A stretch of 64,000 nt of DNA from Streptomyces sp. MMG1533 (GTDB lineage Bacteria > Actinomycetota > Actinomycetes > Streptomycetales > Streptomycetaceae): positions 34,930-98,929 of the forward strand of contig NZ_LGDG01000100.1 in assembly GCF_001279775.1 (NCBI RefSeq), in the 5' to 3' direction. The notes under the pieces were generated by a model, which had not been told where the DNA came from, made no database searches, and worked only from the letters and a program-made list of their open reading frames with translations. This document shows, piece after piece, positions 24,076 through 32,260 of this stretch. Each line of letters starts with the position of its first letter. The stretch's first letter is position 1. A program made the translations under genes and the position numbers.

Positions 24076-25599
24076 TCAGTGATGCTCTCCGCCTTCCTTG
24101 GCAGCCGTCGGGGCGGTGTCCTCCCTCGCCGGTGCGGTCGGCGAGGGGAAGGCGCCGATCGTCGTCGGCCTGCCGCGGTGGCGGAGCCAGCGCCGCAGCT
24201 GGAGCCGGAGCCGGTCTCGGCGTCCCGAGGTCCTGGGCCGGTACGCGTACCCGTAGCCGTACTGCTCGCTGTCGCGCTTGACGGGCACCATGTTGAGGAT
24301 GCTGCCGAGCACAGTCGTGCCGACGTCTTGCAGGGCGCGCACGGCGTCGGTGAGCTGGCCCCGGGTGCTCTTCGCGAACCGGGCCACCAACAGGTAGCCG
24401 TCGACCGCCGAGGCCATCGCCGGCGTGTCCGCCACCGGGAGTACCGGCGCGGTGTCGATCACCACGTGGTCGAACCTGTCGGCGAGTGAGCGCACCACGG
24501 TCCGGAACTGCGCCGAGCCCAGCATCTCCGCCGGGTTCGGCGGCAACTCCCCGCTGGCCAGGACCGAGAAGGAACCCGCCGACTGCATCACGTCCTCGGC
24601 GTTCGCCTGGCCGATCATCACGGTGGTCAGTCCGGCGTCCTGTACCAGGCCCAGCGTTTGGGCCACGTTGGGGCGCCGCAGGTCCGCGTCGACCAGGCAG
24701 ACCGAGGAGCCGAACTCGGCCAGGGCGGACGCCAGGTTGATCGAGACGCTCGTCTTCCCCTCGCTGGGCACCGCGCTGGTGACCGCGATGACCTTGGGCG
24801 GAGCGTCGATGTCCACGAACCGGAGGCTGGTGCGCAGCCGTCTGAAGTCCTCCGCCCGCCGACCGAACGCGTCGTCCTCCGTCGCCACCGGTTGTCGGGA
24901 GACACGCTGGTCGAGGACGACGCTGCCGAGTACGGCCGGTCCGCCGGCGTCGGCCAGACACCGGGTCAGGTCGCTGCGGCTGCGCACCGAGGTGTCCAGC
25001 GATTCGCGCGCGACCGCCAGGCCGGTACCGAGGCTCAGACCGGCCACGAGCCCGAGCGTGAGGTTGAGCACCGGGTTCGGGGAAGCCGGCGCGGTCGGGA
25101 TGTCTGCGGGCTCGGTGACGCTCAGCCGGACGGGCGAGAGCTGGGCGCCCTCAGGTCGTTCGATCTCGGCGATGACCTGGGCGAAGCGCCGGGCGATCGC
25201 GTTGCTGATCCGGGCCGCCTGGGACGGTTTGGTGTCCGTGACGGTGATCTTGAGAAGTACCGTTTCCAGGGGTACTTCCGTGGTGATCTTTCGGGCCAGC
25301 TGTGAGGGCGTCATGTCCAGGCGCAGAAACTCGGCGACCGGCTCGGTCACATGGGGGCTGGTGACCACTTCCGCGTAGGAGCGGACGCGAGCCTGGGCGA
25401 AGGTGTTGCCCTGATTGAGCTTGACCGTGTCGTCCCAGTCCTGAAGGGACACGAAGAGCGTCGAGGTGGCCCGGTACTGCGGTGTGGTGGCGTTGGTGAC
25501 GAACGCGCCGACCGCTGTTCCCAGCAGGCCCAGCGCCGCGATGGCGCGCCAACGCCTGACCAGGAATCGAAGGTAGTCGGACAGATCCAAGGTATCCAT
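24076..25599 (-). CDS. Polysaccharide biosynthesis tyrosine autokinase (Wzc/CpsCD-type BY-kinase)
   Basis: 507-residue membrane kinase that regulates chain length and export of Wzy-dependent polysaccharides. The N-terminal Wzz domain has one TM segment near residues 20-40 and a second near 180-200. The kinase domain has Walker A in SAVPSEGKTS, Walker A' in VCLVDADLRRP and Walker B in HVVIDTAP. Downstream, EQYGYGYAYRPR forms a tyrosine cluster, the expected autophosphorylation site. The ATG at 25599 begins MDTLDLSDYL. A 15-bp AT-rich palindrome lies 35 bp upstream. A tyrosine phosphatase gene closes the locus at 47461. Confidence 0.93.
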   Translation of the reverse strand: MDTLDLSDYLRFLVRRWRAIAALGLLGTAVGAFVTNATTPQYRATSTLFVSLQDWDDTVKLNQGNTFAQARVRSYAEVVTSPHVTEPVAEFLRLDMTPSQLARKITTEVPLETVLLKITVTDTKPSQAARISNAIARRFAQVIAEIERPEGAQLSPVRLSVTEPADIPTAPASPNPVLNLTLGLVAGLSLGTGLAVARESLDTSVRSRSDLTRCLADAGGPAVLGSVVLDQRVSRQPVATEDDAFGRRAEDFRRLRTSLRFVDIDAPPKVIAVTSAVPSEGKTSVSINLASALAEFGSSVCLVDADLRRPNVAQTLGLVQDAGLTTVMIGQANAEDVMQSAGSFSVLASGELPPNPAEMLGSAQFRTVVRSLADRFDHVVIDTAPVLPVADTPAMASAVDGYLLVARFAKSTRGQLTDAVRALQDVGTTVLGSILNMVPVKRDSEQYGYGYAYRPRTSGRRDRLRLQLRRWLRHRGRPTTIGAFPSPTAPAREDTAPTAAKEGGEHH

Positions 25600-25633
25600 C
25601 CCAGGTGTGCAAGTGGGCAACAATATGGGACAT

Positions 25634-25648
25634 TCACTAACTTAGTGA
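25634..25648. promoter_or_regulatory. 15-bp AT-rich palindrome upstream of the BY-kinase gene
   Basis: The sequence tcactaacttagtga is a perfect palindrome around a central C. It sits 35-49 bp upstream of the kinase ATG, in the 363-bp gap 25600-25962, and stands out against the GC-rich background. It is a candidate operator for a regulator of glycan production. The rest of the gap shows no convincing gene; it lies between the DUF4012 gene end and the kinase start, both on the minus strand. Confidence 0.5.
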
Positions 25649-25962
25649 TCATATCCGTGATGTCTGGTGGAAACGTGCAGGAGTGACCGCCTTCCGCCCA
25701 GGTGGCCGGAGCCGTGTGCAGTCAACTCCCGTATGTGTGTTCGGTGATCGTTCATCCGTCACCGAACACGCGGGTCCGTCGGCCGCGTTGTGGCGTGTGA
25801 GACGGCCCGGGGGATCCGTCGCGCCCCCGCGTCCTGGACCCGCAGCAGCCGGGCGACTTCGCGCAGCGTGAAGCACGCGACAACGCCCGCACGGGGGACA
25901 GCCGTACGGCCTCCATCGGCCTGTCGGCACGACGTCCGGATCCATGCCGCCGAGGAGGGGAA

Positions 25963-27858
25963 TCAGCCGACGCACGGGCCGTTCGGGAGCACCGTGGCCC
26001 GCAGGGGATGCACCAGCGGCTGACGCAGCACGATGGGAGAACGGTCCCCAGGCCGCTCCAACAAGTGGAGTACGAGGGTGCGCGTGCCGTGCGCGGGCAG
26101 CTCGACATCGAGGGTGAAGACCGGGTGGCCCCGCTCGGCGCCGTGGCTGACTTGAGTGGGGCGGCCGTCCAGGGTGGCACCGGACAGGGTGGCCTCCGCA
26201 CTGGCGTAGTAGGACACCAACAGGCGGTTGTCACCCGGCCGGGTGTCATAGCGGGGAGCGTCCACCCGCTGGACGACGTACGGCGGTAGTCCCCGCACCG
26301 GAGCGCGGTTGGTCAGGCGGACGGTCACGGTGACCTCGCGTTGGCCGTCGAAGCACCGGCCCGGTGCCCACACGAGTTGGCGGTCGAGGTAGTAGTCGAG
26401 CTTCGTGCCCGCCGCATTGTTGACGACCAGTCCGGCCAGCGGAGCGGATCCTTCGGGCAGCGCTCCGCCGAACGACCGCCCCAGGAGTTCGCGCTGCTCC
26501 GTCGAGTGGGCACTCCACGCCTTGATCCGTCCCTCTCCCAGCTGCCGGTGCAGCGCCGAGAAGAGGGCGGTCCGGCGCGGTGGGTCGGTCGCGGCACCGA
26601 GCAGCCGGAAGGCCACCGCCCGCGCCATCTCGAGGAAGTACGCCTTGCGCCGCTGGAAGTCCGGCTGGAGCGCATAGCTGGCGCGCTCACTGAGATCCAC
26701 GATGTTGTGGGCGGCGACGACGCTCCCGTCGCGCAGCCGGGCAGGGCCGGAGGCGGCGAGGAGACCGGAGACCGCACCGGGGTCCAGGCCGAAGGCACCG
26801 TCCACGGTCTCGCCACTGTGCCGCTGCCACGCCGCGGCCCAGATCCGCGCCGCGTACGGGAAGTGCGGGCTCATGTTGGAGTTCACCCAGGTCCGGGTCG
26901 GGGCGCCGGGGCCGTAGAGCCCGTCGAAATCCGCTCCCAGGTCGATGTCCGCATACGCCTTGCTCAGTTCGATGTCGTTCCCGAAGTACTCGAAGCTCAG
27001 TCGGCCCCGGTCGGCCCTGAGCACCGCGAACGCTCCGGGGAGCCCGCCCGTTCCACGAGCCTCGGCGGTGTTCTCGAACACCGCCAGGTACCGCCGGGGT
27101 CCCTCCGCTCCGAGCATCGAGGGCAGCAACCGGGCCGCCGCGGCGGCATCGTGGGTGAGAGGGGTGAACCGATCGAGCTGTCGGGCGAGTTCGGTGCGCG
27201 CCCGGTCGGTGGCCGGCAGCCAGGTGCCGTGAGGGAGGTCGTCGACATCGGCGCGCACCCCCGACGCGCTGCGCGAGGCCTGTTCGAGAAGGGGAGCCAC
27301 ACGGCGCAGCGCGGAGAGGTCCAGGTGCCGGCCGTCGTCCGTCCCGGTGGAATCGAGTTCCGCGACGGTGCGGGCCATGGGGGAGAGCACGTCGTGGGTC
27401 AGCCGGTCGGAGGCCTCCGCGATGCCGCGTACGGTTCGGACGGGGCCGCCGAGAACGGGCAGATGGGCGGCCGGGAACCAGGCGGGGCCGGTGGTGAGCC
27501 GATGCGCCCGGGCGGCATGACCGGCGGCGCTGCGCACCGCGTCCTGCGCTGTGGCGGTCGGCGTCGTCGGCGTGGCGGCCGCGGTGGCCGGGTGCTGCCG
27601 CCGCAGAGCCTCCAGGCTCCGCTGGGCGGCCAGCAGTTCATTGCGGGCGAGCAATCCGGTGACCGCGATCCAGGCGGCACCGGCCAGGAGCAGTCCCGCC
27701 GCGGCGTACAACGGAATCCTGACGCGACGGTCGCGCAGCCGACGGACGATGACGACGGGCAGCACCCGCTCCATCCACCGGCGCGGAAACCGCCCGGCCC
27801 GCTCCGCACTGAGCGGAGGTTCCTGCACCCGCGACGCACCCCGGCGAGTCTCGGACAT
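25963..27858 (-). CDS. DUF4012 domain protein (membrane-anchored, extracytoplasmic)
   Basis: 631-residue protein. The basic N-terminus is followed by one TM helix (IPLYAAAGLLLAGAAWIAVTG, ~residues 48-68), so most of the chain should lie outside the membrane. The large C-terminal part matches DUF4012, a domain often found in actinobacterial surface-polysaccharide loci; biochemical function is unknown. Motifs include GTGGLPGAFAVL and VNSNMSPHFPYAARIWA. Position between the BY-kinase and the initiating transferase suggests a role in polymer assembly, attachment or export. Confidence 0.86.
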   Translation of the reverse strand: MSETRRGASRVQEPPLSAERAGRFPRRWMERVLPVVIVRRLRDRRVRIPLYAAAGLLLAGAAWIAVTGLLARNELLAAQRSLEALRRQHPATAAATPTTPTATAQDAVRSAAGHAARAHRLTTGPAWFPAAHLPVLGGPVRTVRGIAEASDRLTHDVLSPMARTVAELDSTGTDDGRHLDLSALRRVAPLLEQASRSASGVRADVDDLPHGTWLPATDRARTELARQLDRFTPLTHDAAAAARLLPSMLGAEGPRRYLAVFENTAEARGTGGLPGAFAVLRADRGRLSFEYFGNDIELSKAYADIDLGADFDGLYGPGAPTRTWVNSNMSPHFPYAARIWAAAWQRHSGETVDGAFGLDPGAVSGLLAASGPARLRDGSVVAAHNIVDLSERASYALQPDFQRRKAYFLEMARAVAFRLLGAATDPPRRTALFSALHRQLGEGRIKAWSAHSTEQRELLGRSFGGALPEGSAPLAGLVVNNAAGTKLDYYLDRQLVWAPGRCFDGQREVTVTVRLTNRAPVRGLPPYVVQRVDAPRYDTRPGDNRLLVSYYASAEATLSGATLDGRPTQVSHGAERGHPVFTLDVELPAHGTRTLVLHLLERPGDRSPIVLRQPLVHPLRATVLPNGPCVG

Positions 27859-27970
27859 CTGGTGTCACTCCCTGCCTGATCTCGTTCGCTGGGTCCCGTG
27901 GCCCGCCCTCGCGCCACGCCCTCCGGGGCGCCGGGTGTGGATGTGAGCCTCCGTGCGCGTGGGCGCCGGC

Positions 27971-28630
27971 TCAGTAGGCGCCGTCACCGCGCAGCACGGC
28001 GGGGAGGGTCCGCCAGAGGATCGCCAGGTCCAGCCTGATCGACCAGGTGCCGACGTACTCCAGGTCCAGGCGCAGGGCCTCCTCCCAGGTGAGGTCGGAC
28101 CGTCCGCTCACCTGCCACAGTCCGGTGATCCCGGGTCGGACCAGCAGGCGGCGGCGGGCCTCCCCGGTGAACGCCGAGTCCGCGACCGGGAGCGGACGGG
28201 GACCGACCAGGGACATCTGTCCCCGCAACACATTGACCAACTGCGGCAACTCGTCCAGGGAGTAACGGCGCAACCACCGCCCGACCGCGGTCACCCGCGG
28301 GTCCTCGCGGATCTTGAAGAGATGCCCGTCCGACTCGTTGCGCACCTCCATGGCCGCGCGCAACCGCTCCGAACCGACGTGCATCGTCCGCAACTTGAGG
28401 ACGTGGAACTCCTTGCCCCGCCAGCCGGTGCGGCGCTGGCGGAACAGCAGCGGACCCGGAGAGTCGAGCTTCACCGCGACGGCGGCGGCGAGGAGCACCG
28501 GCGCCACCAGCAGGAGCAGGGCTGCGGCCCCCACACAGTCGATGGACCGCTTGGCGACCCGGACTCCCCAGTGCGCCCGCTCAGACGGAGCCGGCCGGTG
28601 ATGAGCCGTCTTCGCAGTGGATACCGGCAT
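27971..28630 (-). CDS. Initiating sugar transferase (undecaprenyl-phosphate phosphoglycosyltransferase, WcaJ/WbaP family)
   Basis: 219-residue monotopic phosphoglycosyltransferase. It has one N-terminal hydrophobic helix (~residues 33-53), PGPLLFRQRRTGWRGKEF, the catalytic Asp-Glu in YSLDELPQL, and MSLVGPRPLP and RPGITGLWQVSGRS. It starts glycan assembly by moving a sugar-1-phosphate from a nucleotide sugar to undecaprenyl phosphate at the inner face of the membrane. The long N-terminal multi-TM domain of some relatives is absent, so this is the short catalytic form. Head of the minus-strand arm of the locus. Confidence 0.95.
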   Translation of the reverse strand: MPVSTAKTAHHRPAPSERAHWGVRVAKRSIDCVGAAALLLLVAPVLLAAAVAVKLDSPGPLLFRQRRTGWRGKEFHVLKLRTMHVGSERLRAAMEVRNESDGHLFKIREDPRVTAVGRWLRRYSLDELPQLVNVLRGQMSLVGPRPLPVADSAFTGEARRRLLVRPGITGLWQVSGRSDLTWEEALRLDLEYVGTWSIRLDLAILWRTLPAVLRGDGAY

Positions 28631-28822
28631 TCCGCATCCCTTCGCCTTCTACGGCAGAACGGGTGAAACGTGCCCTGACTGGGAGCATTTAGACCCGCAC
28701 GACGTCTCAATTGGAGCATTTCTGACTAATGAATAGAAACACGACATCAATCAGAGCTTCGGCAATGACACCGATGCTTGCCCTCGTCCACCAGCCTGGG
28801 CGGGGCGGCCGAGAGGACCTGC
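28631..28822. promoter_or_regulatory. Divergent promoter region of the glycan locus
   Basis: 192 bp between the initiating transferase gene (minus) and the UDP-xylose synthase-like gene (plus). It is clearly more AT-rich than its surroundings around 28710-28755. It contains a direct repeat ggagcattt at 28682-28690 and 28713-28721. It probably drives both arms of the locus; the repeat is a candidate regulator site. Confidence 0.45.
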
Positions 28823-29824
28823 ATGCGTGCAGTAGTGACGGGTGGGGCCGGGTTCATCGGCTCCCATCTGTGCGAGCGGCTGCTTCAGGCGGACAACGAA
28901 GTGGTCTGCGTGGACAACTTCCTGACTTCCGGCCCTGAGAACATCGAGCACCTCATGGGCGACCGGCACTTCCGCTTCCGCCACTGGGACATCACCCAGG
29001 GCGTGGACGAGCCGGGGCCGGTGGACGCCGTCTTTCACCTGGCTTCACCAGCCTCGCCCGCGGACTACCTGAGACTGCCTCTGGAGACTCTCCGAGTGGG
29101 CTCGGCCGGCACCTGGCACGCCTTGGACCTGGCCGCCGCCAAGGGCGCCCGCTTCCTGCTGACCTCCACCTCCGAGTCGTACGGCGACCCCCTGATCCAT
29201 CCTCAGCCGGAGAGCTACTGGGGACATGTGAACCCCGTGGGCCCGCGTTCGGTGTACGACGAGGCGAAGCGCTTCGGTGAGGCACTGACGATGGCGTACC
29301 GCAGGAGCCGCGGTGTGGACGCCAAGATCGTGCGCATCTTCAACACCTTCGGGCCGCGGATGCGCCCGGACGACGGACGGGCGGTCCCCACCTTCATCCG
29401 CCAGGCGCTGAGCGGGGAGCCGATCACGGTCACCGGCGACGGCAGCCAGACCAGGTCCCTGTGCTACGTCGACGATGTCGTCGACGGCCTGCTGCGCATG
29501 CTGGCCGGCGACCACTGCGGACCCGTCAACCTGGGCAATCCCCACGAGGTCTCCATGCTGGAGCTGGCGCAGTGGATCGGCAAGCTCACCCGGTCCCGCT
29601 CCGAGATCACGCTCACCCCCCGTCCCCAGGACGACCCCGAGCGACGGCGTCCGGACATCGCCCTGGCCCGCGAGCTGCTGAACTGGGAGCCCACGACTCC
29701 TTTGGAGCGCGGTCTGTGCGACACCATCTCGGACTTCCGCCGGCGCCTGGTCCTCGGGGAGTTCGCCGGGAGCGGCCCGCGGCCCGCCGGTTCCACGCCG
29801 AGCTCCGAAGCCGCCCGCTCATGA
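28823..29824 (+). CDS. UDP-glucuronate decarboxylase-like NAD-dependent epimerase/dehydratase (UDP-xylose synthase family)
   Basis: 333-residue extended SDR. It has the cofactor motif VTGGAGFIGSHL, TSTSESYGDPLIHPQPESYW, and the catalytic YDEAK. The HPQPESYWGHVNPVGPRSVYD block is characteristic of UDP-xylose synthases, which convert UDP-glucuronate to UDP-xylose. A dehydratase/epimerase role on another UDP sugar cannot be excluded, and no UDP-glucose dehydrogenase gene is in the window. The ATG at 28823 directly precedes RAVVTGGAGF. The stop overlaps the next ATG (ATGA). Confidence 0.85.
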   Translation: MRAVVTGGAGFIGSHLCERLLQADNEVVCVDNFLTSGPENIEHLMGDRHFRFRHWDITQGVDEPGPVDAVFHLASPASPADYLRLPLETLRVGSAGTWHALDLAAAKGARFLLTSTSESYGDPLIHPQPESYWGHVNPVGPRSVYDEAKRFGEALTMAYRRSRGVDAKIVRIFNTFGPRMRPDDGRAVPTFIRQALSGEPITVTGDGSQTRSLCYVDDVVDGLLRMLAGDHCGPVNLGNPHEVSMLELAQWIGKLTRSRSEITLTPRPQDDPERRRPDIALARELLNWEPTTPLERGLCDTISDFRRRLVLGEFAGSGPRPAGSTPSSEAARS

Positions 29825-30771
29825 CCGCCCCTCCGAGCAGTCCGACGACATCGGTGACGGCGGCTCCCGTGGTCGAGTGCCTCGGTGTGCCCATCACCGC
29901 GCACACCCGCGACAGTGCGGCCCGCCATGTCGTCCACCTGGCCGGCCGGATGCGCGAGGCACGCCATGGGCTCACCGACGGACCCGGCGCCGCCGGCCAC
30001 CAGCGCGGCAGCGACGTACACCTGTCCAACGCCTACACGCTCGCCCTGGCCGACCGGGACCCCGAGCTGCTCGGCATCCTCCGCTCGGCCACCCTCAACC
30101 TCCCCGACGGGCAGCCGGTCGTGTGGGCCAACCGACTGCTCCACCGCAGCGCCGCACTGCCGGGCACACGTGTGTACGGCCCCGATCTCCTCCTGGACGT
30201 CTTCGCCCAGAGCCAGCACACAGAACTGAGCCACTATCTCCTCGGCTCCACCCCCCAGGTGCTGGACGCCCTGCACCGGGAGCTGCGACGGCGCTACCCC
30301 GGGGCGAGGATCGTCGGCACCTGCTCACCGCCCTTCCGCCCGTTGACAACCCGGGAACTGCGGCAACAGGCGGAGGAGATCCGTTTGGCCGCGGCGGACA
30401 TCGTCTGGGTCGGACTAGGCACGCCCAAGCAGGACCACTGGGCCGCCGAACTGTGCGACGCACTGCCCGTGGTGGCCGTGGCCGTGGGCGCGGCGTTCGA
30501 CTTCATCGCCGGTAACAAGCCGCAGGCACCGCACTGGATGCGGCACAACGGGCTGGAATGGCTGTTCCGGCTCGGCTGCGAACCACGCCGCCTCTGGCGC
30601 CGTTACCTGTTCGGCAACGCCCGCTTCGTCCACGGGGTGGTGCGCCAGGCCGCTCGCCCCGTACGAGCGGACGGCGGTGCGGTGTACGCGCCGTCCGATC
30701 GCCTGAATTCGGGCCGACTCGTCGGCCAGGGCCGGGAAAATCCCGCCAGCATTCCTAGAGTGCGGCCATGA
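29821..30771 (+). CDS. WecG/TagA/CpsF-family glycosyltransferase
   Basis: 316-residue GT26-type enzyme, which adds the second sugar (often ManNAc or a ManNAc uronate) to lipid-linked glycans. Family blocks are SNAYTLALADRDPELL, LPDGQPVVWANRL, VGLGTPKQDHW and VAVGAAFDFIAG, ending in LEWLFRLGCEPRRLWRRYL. The N-terminal V-T-A-D pattern (DVHLSNAYT) differs slightly from the usual NTxN region. Overlapping starts and stops on both sides put it in one operon with the epimerase and methyltransferase genes. Confidence 0.93.
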   Translation: MTAPPSSPTTSVTAAPVVECLGVPITAHTRDSAARHVVHLAGRMREARHGLTDGPGAAGHQRGSDVHLSNAYTLALADRDPELLGILRSATLNLPDGQPVVWANRLLHRSAALPGTRVYGPDLLLDVFAQSQHTELSHYLLGSTPQVLDALHRELRRRYPGARIVGTCSPPFRPLTTRELRQQAEEIRLAAADIVWVGLGTPKQDHWAAELCDALPVVAVAVGAAFDFIAGNKPQAPHWMRHNGLEWLFRLGCEPRRLWRRYLFGNARFVHGVVRQAARPVRADGGAVYAPSDRLNSGRLVGQGRENPASIPRVRP

Positions 30772-31580
30772 CGATCACTCCGGTCACACCCTCGATGGGG
30801 GAGCTGCAACAGCGCGAGCACGGAGTCGGGCACGACTATGCGGCGGGCTCCCCCCACATTCGCCACCACACGATTCGCGACCGGCTGATCGAAGACCTCC
30901 ACACCCTGGTCCAACAGGTCACCGACCGGAACGGCCAGTGCCGGGTACTCGAACTGGGAGCCGGGCACGGCACCTTCACCGACCATCTCGTGGCCGCGGG
31001 CGCGCAGGTCACGGTGACGGAGATGAGCGAGCCGAGCGTCCGCTTCCTCCGGAGCCGCTTCCACCGCAATCCCCGTGTCACCGTGATCCACGACAAGGAC
31101 GGCACCGCGGCCTGCCAGGCCGGGCCGCTCGACGCCGTGGTGTGCGTCTCCGTGCTGCACCACATCCCCGACTACCTGGGCACCGTCAAGCAGCTCATCG
31201 AGCGCATCGTTCCCGGCGGCGCGTTCCTCAGTGCCCAGGATCCCCTGTGGTACCCGCGCCGGTCACGGGTGTCGCTGAGCCTGGACCGGAACGCGTACTT
31301 CCTCTGGCGCCTCGGCCAGGGTCAGCTCCGCCGCGGCCTCGCCACCCGGCTGCGCCGGCTACGCGGCGTCTACGACGACGCCAATGAGGCCGACATGGTC
31401 GAGTACCACGTCGTCCGCGACGGCGTCAACGAGGATGCCCTGCGGGACCTGCTCGCACCGGCCTTCGCAACGGTGGAGGTCCGGCGTTACTGGTCCACCC
31501 AGTCGGGGTTGCTTCAGGCCGTCGGGGAGCGCCTCTTCCCGCCGACGACCTTCGGCCTCGTCGCCACGGAACGCGTGTGA
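30768..31580 (+). CDS. Class I SAM-dependent methyltransferase
   Basis: 270-residue methyltransferase. Motif I is VLELGAGHGTF, an acidic motif II lies in VTVTEMSEPSV, and VVCVSVLHHIPDY is the post-motif typical of Ubi/Coq-type enzymes. It could methylate a sugar hydroxyl or a carboxyl of the glycan. It overlaps the preceding glycosyltransferase gene by 4 bp and the following FkbM gene by 4 bp, so it belongs to the same transcript. Confidence 0.88.
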   Translation: MTITPVTPSMGELQQREHGVGHDYAAGSPHIRHHTIRDRLIEDLHTLVQQVTDRNGQCRVLELGAGHGTFTDHLVAAGAQVTVTEMSEPSVRFLRSRFHRNPRVTVIHDKDGTAACQAGPLDAVVCVSVLHHIPDYLGTVKQLIERIVPGGAFLSAQDPLWYPRRSRVSLSLDRNAYFLWRLGQGQLRRGLATRLRRLRGVYDDANEADMVEYHVVRDGVNEDALRDLLAPAFATVEVRRYWSTQSGLLQAVGERLFPPTTFGLVATERV

Positions 31581-32260
31581 CGCACATGGCAGCGACACAC
31601 CTCACCCGGCGGATCAAGCTGAAGACCGCGGAGGCCGTCGTGCCCTGGCTGACCCGGATTCTCCCGGGTCACGGTCTGGAGCGGTTCGGCAGCGCATACG
31701 GAGGGTGGTGGGTTCCCACCGACCTGATCGGCGAGGATTCCGTCGTCTACGCGGCAGGTGTCGGCGAGGACGTCAGCTTCGACCTCGCCCTCATCCGGCG
31801 CTTCGGGTGTGAGGTCTGGGCCATGGACCCCACACCCCGCTCGGTCGCTTTCGCCGGAGGAGTCACCGAACCGCGATGGCATTTCCTCCCCTTCGGATTG
31901 TGGAAGGAGGACGCGGTGCTGCACTTCCATCCACCCGCCGATCCCGCGCACGTGTCCCACTCCGCGACCGAGGTCCGCGGTCATGGGCCCGGATTCGACG
32001 CCCAGTGCCACACCTTGACCACATTCATGAGGAAGCTGGGGCACCAGCGGGTCGACCTGCTGAAGATGGACATCGAAGGAGCCGAGGAACCAGTGCTTGA
32101 CCGGATTCTGGCCGAGGGCACACTGCCACGAGTTCTCTGCATCGAATTCGACACTCCGCAAAGCCCCTGGGCCCTGCGCCGACGGCTCCGCCGACTGGAG
32201 GACGCCGGTTACGTGGTGCGCCACGCGGAGGCGCGCAACTACACCCTCACGCACCGCTGA
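31577..32260 (+). CDS. FkbM-family methyltransferase
   Basis: 227-residue FkbM-type O-methyltransferase. It has the SAM region VVYAAGVGEDVSFDLALI, then HTLTTFMRKLGHQRVDLLKMDIEGAE, the FkbM hallmark, and CIEFDTP. FkbM proteins in polysaccharide loci methylate sugar hydroxyls. The start is GTG 31577, overlapping the previous stop; ATG 31586 is an alternative three codons in. One-base overlap with the downstream glycosyltransferase gene. Confidence 0.87.
   Translation: MTHMAATHLTRRIKLKTAEAVVPWLTRILPGHGLERFGSAYGGWWVPTDLIGEDSVVYAAGVGEDVSFDLALIRRFGCEVWAMDPTPRSVAFAGGVTEPRWHFLPFGLWKEDAVLHFHPPADPAHVSHSATEVRGHGPGFDAQCHTLTTFMRKLGHQRVDLLKMDIEGAEEPVLDRILAEGTLPRVLCIEFDTPQSPWALRRRLRRLEDAGYVVRHAEARNYTLTHR

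Noticed and set aside
25649..25975. Possible 108-residue protein on the minus strand in the gap before the BY-kinase gene
   Set aside because: Arg/Pro/Gly-rich, no recognisable motif, no good ribosome-binding site, and it overlaps the AT-rich promoter region.
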